The notes beneath the pieces were generated by a model. That model did not search any database. It saw only the letters and a list, made by a program, of their open reading frames with translations, and was not told the origin of the DNA. Position numbers and translations under genes: made by a program. Shown one piece after another: positions 54,224 to 62,399 of a stretch of 64,000 nucleotides of DNA (its first letter is position 1; every line of letters begins with the position of its first letter). The stretch is from Mycobacterium sp. 852002-51057_SCH5723018. Lineage in GTDB: Bacteria; Actinomycetota; Actinomycetes; Mycobacteriales; Mycobacteriaceae. The stretch spans positions 1 through 64,000 of the forward strand of contig NZ_LZIR01000001.1 of NCBI RefSeq assembly GCF_001667035.1, given 5' to 3'.

Positions 54224-54788
54224 ATCTAGCCGAACGAGATTCCGGCAGCCGGTGGGTTCGTCCGCAACGTCATGAGTCCACCTTTCACCAGTCGGAGTGA
54301 TTTGACGAGCGCAACGCTGTTTCAGAGGGCGCCCGGTTCTCGCGAGCAAGCTTGTGACCCCGCGCGTCACCAGGTGATTTGAATACCGTGGCCGCCGTCA
54401 TGTGGCCCGAGTCGCACTCAATGATGTTGTCCGGCTGCATGATTCGACTTCTGCGGCTGGTGCGGTGTCGGCCCGCCCGCGGCCGGCGTCGATGGCGCCG
54501 GATGCACATGCCGTGACACGCGACAAGTGGTGTGGGCTTGAAGGGCGCGAGTCCCAACGCTGCGGCCGGGGTGTGGTAGCGCGTTACGAAAAAATCAGCA
54601 TAGAGGCCTATGAAATTCTGGTATCGGCCTAGCTTGTAGGTCTCTTGGTAGCTATGGTGAGCGATACGGGCCTAATACCACCTGCGACTCATCTGGCCGC
54701 GGCCGACCGGACTCTCGGCGCTTCAGCGCCGACACTGATGCCGCTCCATTGCGTTGGCTAAACAGCGTTGGAGCAATTAGGTAGATGA
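54224..54788. other. mostly gene-free stretch before the PAS gene
   Basis: A 565-bp stretch with no convincing gene. A plus-strand frame (54402-54632) codes for 76 residues but has no recognisable features. Composition falls toward A/T near 54580-54660. A long leader for the PAS gene or the GAF-ANTAR gene is possible. I see no obvious ANTAR-type dual hexaloop by eye. Confidence 0.4.
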
Positions 54789-55196
54789 ATGTTAGAGCGC
54801 TGCCGTTCTTCGCGGGCAGACGATGCGGCAATGGCTCAACTAAGCCAAATGCCTGCCCTGTTGGTGCTCGAGCAATACCCGGTTCCTGCCATAGCCCTGG
54901 CAGACGACGGCGCGGTCCTCTTCGCTAACACTGCATTCGCAGAGATACTCGGCTGCTCACGCCATGCGGTCACCTCGATGAGCTATGAAGACATCTACTC
55001 GGCCCTGCCGACCGAAGAAACACTTTTCGCCGTTGGTCGCCTACGTGCTAACACGATCAGAAGCTTGTGGCACTTAGACGGGTCGACATTCTTCGCAAAG
55101 ATGAGCAAGTTGGCAATGATGCGCGGCGCTCACTCGGTTGCGATCGCAACATTCGACGAACTGATCGAGCGACTGTCGGGGCTGATGGAGTGGTGA
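54789..55196 (+). CDS. PAS-domain protein
   Basis: A 135-residue single PAS domain: LVLEQYPVPAIALADDGAVL then FANTAFAEILGC, typical of the PAS core, followed by a helix and the strand part (IRSLWHLDGSTFFAKMSKL). There is no output domain. Such stand-alone sensors may act through a partner, and the nearby GAF-ANTAR proteins are candidates. The start may be ATG 54789 or a later ATG at 54831. It is divergent from the third GAF-ANTAR gene. The ligand (haem, flavin or other) cannot be deduced. Confidence 0.8.
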   Translation: MLERCRSSRADDAAMAQLSQMPALLVLEQYPVPAIALADDGAVLFANTAFAEILGCSRHAVTSMSYEDIYSALPTEETLFAVGRLRANTIRSLWHLDGSTFFAKMSKLAMMRGAHSVAIATFDELIERLSGLMEW

Positions 55197-55290
55197 TCCA
55201 CATGGCCATCTGCGGCGGTTCGCAATCGCGCTCGGTCCAGCCGAGCGGCTTGTCCGTAGCACATCAGTGCCGGGCATTCCCGATGTGACC

Positions 55291-55332
55291 AACGGGGCCA
55301 TATGAAGTTGGGTAGCGTTTCGAGGCCCCGTT
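55291..55332. terminator. candidate bidirectional hairpin
   Basis: AACGGGGCC at 55291-55299 and GGCCCCGTT at 55324-55332 form a perfect nine-base stem with a 24-base loop. It lies in the 300-bp gap between the convergent PAS and desaturase genes, where a two-way terminator is expected. There is no T-tract. Confidence 0.5.
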
Positions 55333-55496
55333 AGGCGGTGGCGGTGCTACCCCTCGCGTTGAGCAAACAGCGTGTGCCCGCGACCGCCGTGCCAGATGTG
55401 CGCGGTTCGGGCCGTGCGGATATGACGATCGTGTGCGCTTTTCCTTGCCGCGACGGGCATTTCGGCCGCGACGCACCCGACGCCGTTGAGCCCGAT

Positions 55497-56726
55497 TTAA
55501 CGTCCTCTACTTGGCTGGCGCTGACCGGCGAGTATTGCCGTTGCCAATCCGCGTCGCCGCATATCGTGCCCGTCGCCCGATAGGTGCGATCGCTTCGCGA
55601 CCTTCCGGAACCGGTGCTCGGACGCGGTCTCGGGTGCGTCGTCGGAGGTAGCGGAAAGGAACCGGTCCGGTAGCGCCAATTTGCAGATTGTGCGCACGGT
55701 GAGCAGGTACTGGCGTAGTAGCGAACCCGTGGTATACGGCAGATCGTAGGCGACGCACAAAGCGCGCACCCGAACGGCGATCTCCGGGTACCGGTTGCTC
55801 GGTAGGTCGGGGTAGAGGTGGTGTTCGATTTGGTAGCAGAGATTTCCGCTCATGAACGCCAGTACCCTCCCGGCGCGGAAGTTCGCGGTACCCAGCATTT
55901 GCCGGAGATACCATTCGGGCTTTGTCTCACCGTCCAGCACGGACGGGGTGAACTTTTCCGCCCCGTCCGCGAAGTGACCGCATACGATCACGGCGCACGC
56001 CCACACGTTGCGCAGCCCGTTGGCAACCATATTGGCCGCGAGTGTGCGCCACCACCGCCGGCGACTCAGCACGGGAAAGACAACATAGTCCTTGCCGGCC
56101 TGGCGGGCCATCTTGCGGATGAGCGCTGTTCTGTGTCTGGCTTTACCGGCGTCCGTGGTCTCGCGATCCTGCGCCGAATACAAGCCGTGCATTGCTACGC
56201 CCCACTCGAATAAGAGCGCCAGGAGCAACGCACGCAGCGGCTGCACCAAGTTGGCCGGCCGCCACTCCTGGTCCCGGGTGACCCGCATGATTCCGAATCC
56301 GAGGTCGTCATCCACGCCGACCACGTTCGCGAAGACATGGTGCCGGTAATTGTGGGAGTACTGCCACTGCGACGTGAGACTGGCTGCGTCCCACTCCCAC
56401 GTACTGGAATGGATTTCCGGGTCGTTCATCCAATCCCATTGACCGTGGCTGATGTTATGGCCGAGTTCCATGTTGTCGATGCACTTCGCCGCGCCCAGAG
56501 CGGCGGTTCCGACGGCCCATCCAAACCGGCTCTTGCTACAGCCGATGACTAGCCTGGCCGCGATCTCGAGGGATCGGTGAAAAGCAATGGCGCGCTTGAT
56601 ATATGCCCGATCCTTGGCACCGCGCGAATCCTCGATATCGCACCGGATCGCTTCCAGCGCGGCCGCGAGCTCCTCGAGGTCAGTGTCACTCAGATGCGCG
56701 TATTCAGGTACTTCGGTGATTGCCAT
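55497..56726 (-). CDS. desA3: DesA3-like acyl-CoA/fatty acid desaturase
   Basis: A 409-residue membrane-bound di-iron desaturase. The three histidine boxes are HNISHGQWDW (HxxxH), HNYRHH (HxxxHH) and QIEHHLYPDLP (QxxHH). The start MAITEVPEYAHLSDTDLE and the end match the mycobacterial DesA3 family, which introduces the delta-9 double bond into stearoyl-CoA using an NADPH oxidoreductase. No such reductase gene (Rv3230c-like) is adjacent here. Two hydrophobic regions are expected but appear short. It may be a paralogue of the main desA3. ATG 56726 is the natural start. The stop is convergent with the PAS gene. Confidence 0.88.
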   Translation of the reverse strand: MAITEVPEYAHLSDTDLEELAAALEAIRCDIEDSRGAKDRAYIKRAIAFHRSLEIAARLVIGCSKSRFGWAVGTAALGAAKCIDNMELGHNISHGQWDWMNDPEIHSSTWEWDAASLTSQWQYSHNYRHHVFANVVGVDDDLGFGIMRVTRDQEWRPANLVQPLRALLLALLFEWGVAMHGLYSAQDRETTDAGKARHRTALIRKMARQAGKDYVVFPVLSRRRWWRTLAANMVANGLRNVWACAVIVCGHFADGAEKFTPSVLDGETKPEWYLRQMLGTANFRAGRVLAFMSGNLCYQIEHHLYPDLPSNRYPEIAVRVRALCVAYDLPYTTGSLLRQYLLTVRTICKLALPDRFLSATSDDAPETASEHRFRKVAKRSHLSGDGHDMRRRGLATAILAGQRQPSRGR

Positions 56727-57237
56727 CGACGCTCAGCGCGATTCGCGCACGGCGGCGTGCGGCGTTCGCGCGACGACGCGCTGCCAGGGCAAGTTTGCGA
56801 ACCGCAGCATTCGGGGTCACGTCCGATCTTTGGGATGGTTGTTACGCGCAAGAGACGAGGATCGGCGCGAGGTCGGATGAGTCTCGATCGACGCAACAAA
56901 ACCGCGGCATCGAGCCACGATCGATGATTTCAGGTGCGGCGGCCAACACGGCTGTGCGGCTGACTCTGCTGCCGTCGTCGCCCTCATCATCGGAGTCGGG
57001 CGAAACGGCGGCCTGACCGGACCATAGTGATCCGGTGAGCGGCTGAGCCATTTGCTTAAGCACCTGCCTTGTCGGCGCTACGCCGTGGCTGCTGGCCGTA
57101 GACCTAGACGGCACACTCCAGCAACACGATGGCGCATCGCGTCGACCTCCGAGGGTACACGCCCGCGAGAAGCCCAAATCAACGCATGAACCTCCGAGGC
57201 CCCTCCGACGTCTTTCAAAACATAGGAGGCGGTAACG
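56727..57237. other. gene-free stretch
   Basis: This 511-bp stretch separates the divergent desaturase and small-protein genes. Open frames exist on both strands, but none has family-like features. The last part carries a strong AGGAGG site just before ATG 57238. I see no palindrome long enough to name. Confidence 0.45.
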
Positions 57238-57567
57238 ATGCGCAGCTCAGACCTTGCGTGGCTGGCACTGGCCGGTGGCGTGGCCGCATACGATCTTGTC
57301 GCCACCGATGACGAGCAGCTCACCAACGCGGCCCGCAGGTACTTCGACTCTCAGCCGATTGCGACCGTGTCGATGATCATGGTGACAGGACTCCATCTGG
57401 TCGGCGGCATACCTCCGTGGTGCGACCCGATCACGCTGACGTTCGCCGCGTATCGGCGGCTGCTGCGGAGGTTGTCGCATCGCCCAAAGACGCGCGCGGC
57501 AAGGGCCGAACTGAAGATGCGGATCGTCGAGGAGCGAAAATCGAAGACGCTGGATTTGGCTGTCTAG
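57238..57567 (+). CDS. small hypothetical protein, possibly phage-like
   Basis: A 109-residue protein. An N-terminal hydrophobic part (LAWLALAGGVAAYDLVA) is followed by DEQLTNAARRYFDS and a second hydrophobic part (TVSMIMVTGLHLVGGIPPW), then a basic tail. The pattern resembles small mycobacteriophage proteins (DUF7427-like), but I cannot prove the match. The AGGAGG ribosome site eight bases before the ATG is unusually strong. It is convergent with the 4Fe-4S protein gene. Confidence 0.6.
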   Translation: MRSSDLAWLALAGGVAAYDLVATDDEQLTNAARRYFDSQPIATVSMIMVTGLHLVGGIPPWCDPITLTFAAYRRLLRRLSHRPKTRAARAELKMRIVEERKSKTLDLAV

Positions 57568-57656
57568 CAATGGGTCTCGCCGGGCGGAAGTTGCCCGGCA
57601 ATATAGGTAATGCCAGTGAGGTGGTTTTGCCGCCCTGTCCCTAATCCACGAAGCGG

Positions 57657-58685
57657 CTAGCGCCCGCGGATTCCGCTGTCGACTTCCTTTACCCGCTTGT
57701 GCGGGTAGCGGCGTTCGGCGTGCGCCTTGGCCTGCGAGTTCGGCAGCACGTACAGCGTTTCCTTCTTGTCCTGCAACGGCTTTAACACCAAGTCCATGAA
57801 CCCCTTGCGGTTGTCCAGGTATGGCTCGATGACGTCCTCGCCGGCCGGACACACCGCCAGGCAGTAGGCGGCCTTGTAGTTGGGCTTGAACGCCAGGCTC
57901 TGCCACATCGAGGCGTTCTCCGAATCGCTGACTCGCGACCGGAACTCCGCCGCGTCGGCGCTGTCGGCGATGGTCTGTACCCAGTCGGTGAACCCTCCCA
58001 TGAACTCGCGATAGTTATGCACCGAGCACGCGACGAAGTCGAACACTCCGTCTTTGCCGATCGCGCCGACCGGGCACGCCGCGACGCACAGCTTGCATTC
58101 CAGGCACGGGCTGTAATCCAGCGGTTCGCCGTAGCTGCTGATCGGGGCGTCCACCAGGATCGTGCCGAGCAGAATGAAGTTGCCGAACTTCGGGTGAATC
58201 ACATTACGGTGAATGCCCATTGCGCCAAGGCCTGCCGCCACCGCGACGGGCTTGTGCGCCACCACCCAAATCCGGCCCGGAAAGTTGTCCATTTCCATGG
58301 GGAAGGTCGCCGACGGGTTCAGCGCCCGATAACCGGCGTCCTGCAGGCGGCGCACGATGCGATGCGCCGCCTCGTTGAGCACCTCGCCGCTGCGGTGGAA
58401 CTCCTGATTGGCGACGCTGCGCGCCGTCGAGCGGACGTTGTCGCGGTTCATCTTCACGACCAGCGAGATGTAGCTCCTGGATCCGGGTAGCGCCGCCTGG
58501 ACATGTTCGACCTCGGAGGCCAGGTCGGGGTTGTCGACCGTGGCGAAACCGACGTCATCGGCACCCGCGGCGAGGCACACCTCCCGCAGCCACTCGGCGT
58601 CGAGGGTGCCGGGCCGCCGGGTCTTGCGCGACCGAACCTTGCGCACCGTGGGGTGCTCGGCCAGTCGACCGGGAATCTTGTCCAT
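57657..58685 (-). CDS. 4Fe-4S oxidoreductase, QueG/reductive-dehalogenase-like
   Basis: A 342-residue iron-sulfur protein. Two 4Fe-4S clusters are expected from CLECKLCVAACPVGAIG and the later CLAVCPAGED. The N-terminal part (LREVCLAAGADDVGFATVDN) resembles QueG and reductive dehalogenase-related proteins that bind a corrinoid. ATG 58685 is preferred over TTG 58703; it directly abuts an inverted-repeat operator. Part of this gene is duplicated as a decayed fragment at 49462-49560. Function is uncertain; epoxyqueuosine reductase or an unknown reductase are options. Confidence 0.83.
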   Translation of the reverse strand: MDKIPGRLAEHPTVRKVRSRKTRRPGTLDAEWLREVCLAAGADDVGFATVDNPDLASEVEHVQAALPGSRSYISLVVKMNRDNVRSTARSVANQEFHRSGEVLNEAAHRIVRRLQDAGYRALNPSATFPMEMDNFPGRIWVVAHKPVAVAAGLGAMGIHRNVIHPKFGNFILLGTILVDAPISSYGEPLDYSPCLECKLCVAACPVGAIGKDGVFDFVACSVHNYREFMGGFTDWVQTIADSADAAEFRSRVSDSENASMWQSLAFKPNYKAAYCLAVCPAGEDVIEPYLDNRKGFMDLVLKPLQDKKETLYVLPNSQAKAHAERRYPHKRVKEVDSGIRGR

Positions 58686-58711
58686 GCTGAGTACAGTACA
58701 CAATACTCAGC
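58686..58711. promoter_or_regulatory. inverted-repeat operator abutting the ATG
   Basis: GCTGAGTA and TACTCAGC are perfect eight-base arms around the spacer CAGTACACAA. The repeat starts one base from the minus-strand ATG at 58685. The layout resembles TetR-type operators. It could control both the 4Fe-4S gene and the divergent small gene at 58788. Abutment with the ATG suggests leaderless translation. Confidence 0.6.
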
Positions 58712-58787
58712 TGTCCCGCATTGTCGGGGTTAAGTGGCCGGGTTAACAGAATTTGACTCGGGCGTTAACGCGTGGGAACCTGACGCG

Positions 58788-58994
58788 GTGATCGATTTGA
58801 GCGAGCAGACGATCATCGACCAGGTGTCGGATCGGTTGACGCAGAAGTATCCCAGCATTCCGCCCGATACCCTGACCGCCGTTGTGCGGGGCGTGCACGC
58901 CCGGTTCGCCGGGCGACCAGTGCGGGAGTATGTCCCCCTTCTCGTCGAACGGTTCGCCGGCGACGAACTACACCAGCTCGCAATCGCCGGCTGA
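58788..58994 (+). CDS. small three-helix-like protein
   Basis: A 68-residue helical protein: SEQTIIDQVSDRLTQKYPSI, then DTLTAVVRGVHARFAG and VREYVPLLVERFAGDEL. The arrangement is that of the three-helix bundle proteins of mycobacteria with no assigned function. GTG 58788 is chosen, with a frame extending to 58734 as an alternative. It is divergent from the 4Fe-4S gene and shares the operator region. Confidence 0.6.
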   Translation: MIDLSEQTIIDQVSDRLTQKYPSIPPDTLTAVVRGVHARFAGRPVREYVPLLVERFAGDELHQLAIAG

Positions 58995-59009
58995 GCGTTC
59001 TTCAATTTC

Positions 59010-59948
59010 TCAGTGTGCCAACGGCTTTCGTTGCTCAGCATCCACGGCGCGGATCACATGTTCGGTGATGCGGGCGTACATCTCGAGGGTCAACCCCGCG
59101 GCGCCGGGCGCGCCGCTCATGATGTTGTAGCCATGGTCGACCGCTGGCACCTCGATGAACTCGGCCAACGAGCCGACGGCATCGAGCTTGCGAGCGTAGG
59201 CCGAGGCCTCGTCGCGTAGGCGGTCATATTCCGGCGCGACGATCAGCGCCGGCGCGACGCCGGCCAGGCCGTCGCCGTTGGATCCCCACGCGGGTGACGC
59301 GAGCGGGTGCCGCCGGGTGTCCGGGTTCGGGATGTAGGCGGTGTCGAAGACTGCACCCATCCAGGGCTTGAGCACCGCCCCGCGGCCTAACGGTGTGTGC
59401 TTGTCCTTGCTGCGCGTCACCAGGTCGAGCGGCGCATAGTGCAGCACCTGCATGCTGACCCGTGGGCCGCCGCTCTCCAGGGCGAGGCGCGCCGCGGCAG
59501 CGGCAAGGTTCCCACCCGCGCTCTGACCGCCGACGCACAAGCGCGCGCCGTCCCAGTCCCGCGCCCGAGACGACGCCCACTGCAGCACGTCATAGATCTG
59601 TTCGGCCGGTGTCGGAAACCGCCGCCCCGGCGCCAGCACATAGTCGGTGTTCACCACGACCACATTCGCGTGGGCCGCCAGGTACCGACACCATGGGTCG
59701 TCCTGCTCGCGTTGACGGATCACGAACCCTCCGCCGTGAACGTTCACATACACCGCGGGCCGTTGCTGCGACGCCGCCGGGCGATAGATCGTCGCGGCCG
59801 TCTCCCCGTGCCGGGTCGGAATCGACACGTCGGTGCGTCGACCGGCGATCTCGGGGAATCTAAGGGCGGGTTTCGGTTCCGCGTTGACGACCGCGGCGAA
59901 CAGCCGGGCCAGCGAGTCTGCGATGAGCTGCGGGGGCCCCGGCGACAT
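59010..59948 (-). CDS. HSL-family alpha/beta hydrolase (Lip-type esterase)
   Basis: A 312-residue esterase with VHGGGFVI, the nucleophile elbow GGQSAGGNLA, the acid region APEYDRLRDEA and the histidine in AVDHGYN. The sequence is typical of mycobacterial Lip esterases and has no signal peptide. ATG 59948 follows an AGGAG site. A tandem repeat of SD-like blocks lies upstream. It is convergent with the small helical-protein gene and divergent from the exported peptidase. Substrate is unknown. Confidence 0.9.
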   Translation of the reverse strand: MSPGPPQLIADSLARLFAAVVNAEPKPALRFPEIAGRRTDVSIPTRHGETAATIYRPAASQQRPAVYVNVHGGGFVIRQREQDDPWCRYLAAHANVVVVNTDYVLAPGRRFPTPAEQIYDVLQWASSRARDWDGARLCVGGQSAGGNLAAAAARLALESGGPRVSMQVLHYAPLDLVTRSKDKHTPLGRGAVLKPWMGAVFDTAYIPNPDTRRHPLASPAWGSNGDGLAGVAPALIVAPEYDRLRDEASAYARKLDAVGSLAEFIEVPAVDHGYNIMSGAPGAAGLTLEMYARITEHVIRAVDAEQRKPLAH

Positions 59949-59957
59949 ACATTCTCC

Positions 59958-60003
59958 TTTCTGGCTCCCTTTTCTGGCTCCCTTTTCTGGCTCCCTTTCT
60001 GGT
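59958..60003. repeat. 13-bp tandem repeat upstream of an esterase gene
   Basis: About three and a half copies of TTCTGGCTCCCTT, with unit starts 13, 13 and 12 bp apart. On the minus strand each unit holds AGGGAG, a Shine-Dalgarno-like sequence. The last part merges with the esterase's AGGAG site, 10 bp before the ATG. Copy-number variation could affect expression. Confidence 0.7.
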
Positions 60004-60126
60004 GCCTCTTGTGACCAAGCGACGACCCACCATCATGCTCTAGTCGTTGCCGCCGACCTCATGGCGGCGACCCGCGGCGCGTCGGTGCAGCGTTTTCGCC
60101 GATGCGGCGTGGATGATCGGACACCA

Positions 60127-60801
60127 ATGACGAGCACCACGAACACGAAGGTCGCCGCCGCCGGCCGCGGCTTCGCGGCGCTGACGTGGGGTTGCGTGGC
60201 CGCCGCGTCGTTGATCGCATCGGCCGCCAGTGTCCGCGCCGAATCGGGCTCCCCCGTTCCGGACGCCGACCACAAACTGGGGATGTATGGCGACCCCACT
60301 GCCGCCGCGCGCTACTGGCATCAGCAGCACTCGTCGGACTGCGGGGAGCTGGCGGTCGCCGATGTGGTCGGCCAGATCACCGGCCGCGCACCCACCGAGC
60401 GCCAAATCACCGCCCTGGCCGAAGCCACCCCCAGCATCACGGGGCGGGGACCGATCTGGAAATCACCCGACGGCAACACGGATATCAAAAACCTGCCGGT
60501 GTTGCTGTGGCACTACGGGATCCGCGCGGAAAACATTCAGACGAGTACCAGCGCGCTGGAGCAGGATCTGGCTGAGGGCCGCAAGGTCATTGCCCTGATC
60601 AATGCCGAAACCATCTGGAACTGGCCGGGCAAGCGGGACTTCGCCAACCATTTCGTCGTGGTCACCGGCATCGACACCAGGGCCCGCGTGGTGCACCTCA
60701 ACGACAGCGGCATCATGACCGGCAGCGACGAGCAGGTTCGGATCGCCACCTTCGAGCGGGCGTGGGCGCTTAACCACAACTCGGCGATCGTGACGAGGTG
60801 A
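60127..60801 (+). CDS. exported C39-like (papain-like) cysteine peptidase
   Basis: A 224-residue protein with a signal peptide (AALTWGCVAAASLIASAASV, cleaved about residue 38). The C39-like domain has SSDCGELAVADVVGQ (Cys72), FANHFVVVTGID (His175) and LNDSG (Asn192/Asp193), the order of a papain-like triad. Such peptidase_C39_2 proteins are often secreted and of unknown substrate. ATG 60127 gives the signal peptide; the open frame to 59833 crosses the promoter of the esterase gene. It is divergent from that esterase. Confidence 0.83.
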   Translation: MTSTTNTKVAAAGRGFAALTWGCVAAASLIASAASVRAESGSPVPDADHKLGMYGDPTAAARYWHQQHSSDCGELAVADVVGQITGRAPTERQITALAEATPSITGRGPIWKSPDGNTDIKNLPVLLWHYGIRAENIQTSTSALEQDLAEGRKVIALINAETIWNWPGKRDFANHFVVVTGIDTRARVVHLNDSGIMTGSDEQVRIATFERAWALNHNSAIVTR

Positions 60802-61118
60802 ACGTCAGGCGCGCTTTGATTCTGCATCCCGAACGGCGCCCGGCGATCTGTGAACAAACCAGTGAACTTCAATTTCATTGCTCGCGTGGCTCCGCGAACC
60901 GTTTGTGCTTGCGGATCGATCTTCGTTGACCGACACCACATAGGCTGCGGCACAACGCTTGCCACGTCTTCGCGAAGTCCTTGCGGAATCCTTGCCCTCG
61001 CTCGGCGTCGGCGGCCGCTTTCACAGCGCCGTGACGGGTCTAGTAGCGCCGATGAATTTGAGCGGCACGCCGCCTCTGTATAGGCGTTGAGCGTGTTTGC
61101 CTTCGAAAGGAAAAGAAG
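60802..61118. other. intergenic region, holds the 49-bp repeat
   Basis: A 317-bp gap between the peptidase and the NmrA-type gene. It contains the second 49-bp element (60947-60995) and a GGAAAAGAAG ribosome-like site before ATG 61119. No gene is supported. Confidence 0.6.
60947..60995. promoter_or_regulatory. 49-bp repeated element with phased CTTGC repeats, copy 2
   Basis: It matches 40439-40487 without gaps at 39 of 49 positions. CTTGC occurs at element positions 12, 34 and 45. It ends 123 bp before the NmrA-like ATG, so it could be an upstream activator or repressor site for that operon. The regulator is not known. Confidence 0.55.
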
Positions 61119-62039
61119 ATGACGCAGGAGACAGCCATGCGCTACCTGATTGCCGGTGCGGGTGGAAGCCATGGAGCCACGGGCAACTACGCGGCGCGGC
61201 AGCTGCTCGCGAAAGGGCTGCCGGTCCGCGCGTTCGTTCATCGGGATGACGAACGGGCCGACCAACTCGGGGGGCTCGGCGCCGAGATCGTCGTCGGCGA
61301 TCTACTCGACTACCGCGACGTGCGCGCGGCGCTGGACGGGGTTCAGGGCGCCTACTTCACGTATCCGCTGGCCGAGGGCCTTGTGGAGGCGACGGCGACC
61401 TTCGCCGTGGCCGGTGCGGAGGCGGGTTTGCGATCGGTGGTGAACATGTCGCAGATCACTGCGGGACCGGATCATCGCAGTCCCGCCGCCCGGGCGCACT
61501 GGGTGGCCGAGCGCGTGCTGGACCGGTCGGGAATCGGCGTCACGCATCTGCGGCCCCCGTTCTTCCTGGAGAATCTGTTCAACGTCGCAGCACCTAGCAT
61601 TCGCGGCGAGGGCAAGATCTATCTTCCGTACGGCGAGGGGCGCCACGCCCCGATCGGCGGAGAAGACGTCGCCCGCGTGGTCGTCGGCATCCTGACGGAC
61701 CCGGCCGAGCACCGCGGCAAGACGTATGTGCCCACCGGTCCGGCGTCGTTGTCGATGGCCGAACAGGCCGGCGTTTTCAGCCGCGTGCTGGGCCGTCCCG
61801 TCGAATACGTCGACATTCCGGGCGAGGCCTGGCGGCAGGCCCTGTCGCAGGTCGAGGTCATGACGCCGTATTTGATCGAGCACCTTTCGCGCGTCGCCGA
61901 GAGCCACCAACGCGGCGTCTTCGACGCTGTCACCGACCTCGTCGAAACGATTGGCGGCGCGCCGCCCCAGTCGCTGGAAGCGTTCATCGGCCGACACCGA
62001 ACCGCGTTCGTGGCGCAGCAGGTTCATCCAGAGAAGTGA
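61119..62039 (+). CDS. NmrA-family NAD(P)-binding protein
   Basis: A 306-residue atypical SDR. The cofactor motif is IAGAGGSHGATGNYAARQL; the catalytic Tyr-Lys pair of classical SDRs is not apparent, as in NmrA-type redox sensors and NAD(P)H:quinone oxidoreductase type 2-like proteins. Later parts have LRPPFFLENLF and LSMAEQAGVFSRVLGRPVEYVDIPG, which are typical. ATG 61119 is the start. Its stop overlaps the next gene (TGATG). It leads an operon of four genes ending in a SigG-type sigma factor, which suggests a stress-related role. Confidence 0.87.
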   Translation: MTQETAMRYLIAGAGGSHGATGNYAARQLLAKGLPVRAFVHRDDERADQLGGLGAEIVVGDLLDYRDVRAALDGVQGAYFTYPLAEGLVEATATFAVAGAEAGLRSVVNMSQITAGPDHRSPAARAHWVAERVLDRSGIGVTHLRPPFFLENLFNVAAPSIRGEGKIYLPYGEGRHAPIGGEDVARVVVGILTDPAEHRGKTYVPTGPASLSMAEQAGVFSRVLGRPVEYVDIPGEAWRQALSQVEVMTPYLIEHLSRVAESHQRGVFDAVTDLVETIGGAPPQSLEAFIGRHRTAFVAQQVHPEK

Positions 62040-62350
62040 TGGTAATGCGCAGAGCCGCCGTGGTGCAGTACCACACCAGCGCCGACTCGGCCGGGCACAA
62101 CCGGAACTTGATCGAGGAGGTGCTGATCGAGCTCGCGGCCCGCGATCCCGGTGGGCTCGACTACCAGGTGTTCCAATTCGAGGACGGAACGGGTTTCCTG
62201 CATCTCGCCGTCTTCGACGGCACCGCCGACCCGTTCGCGGATTGCGCAGCCGACCGCGAGTTCCACCGCGAGCTCGAACAACGCCTGGCAACACCGCCCA
62301 TCATCAGCCGCGCCATGCTGATCGGCGCCTACTTCGGCAGGAACCGATGA
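62039..62350 (+). CDS. small conserved hypothetical protein
   Basis: A 103-residue protein beginning MVMRRAAVVQYHTSADSAGHN. The strand-helix-strand pattern with YQVFQFEDGTGFLHLAVFDG suggests a ferredoxin-like or ABM-type (antibiotic monooxygenase-like) fold, which is tentative. The ATG at 62039 makes TGATG with the previous stop; ATG 62045 is possible. It precedes the DUF899 gene by 49 bp. Confidence 0.7.
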   Translation: MVMRRAAVVQYHTSADSAGHNRNLIEEVLIELAARDPGGLDYQVFQFEDGTGFLHLAVFDGTADPFADCAADREFHRELEQRLATPPIISRAMLIGAYFGRNR

Positions 62351-62399
62351 ATTTCGGCGCGGCGGCTCCTCAGTATGTGATGAAAGGACGGCAACACTG

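Noticed and set aside
54402-54632. 76-residue plus-strand open frame
   Set aside because: No family features, no good ribosome site and composition unlike coding DNA around it.
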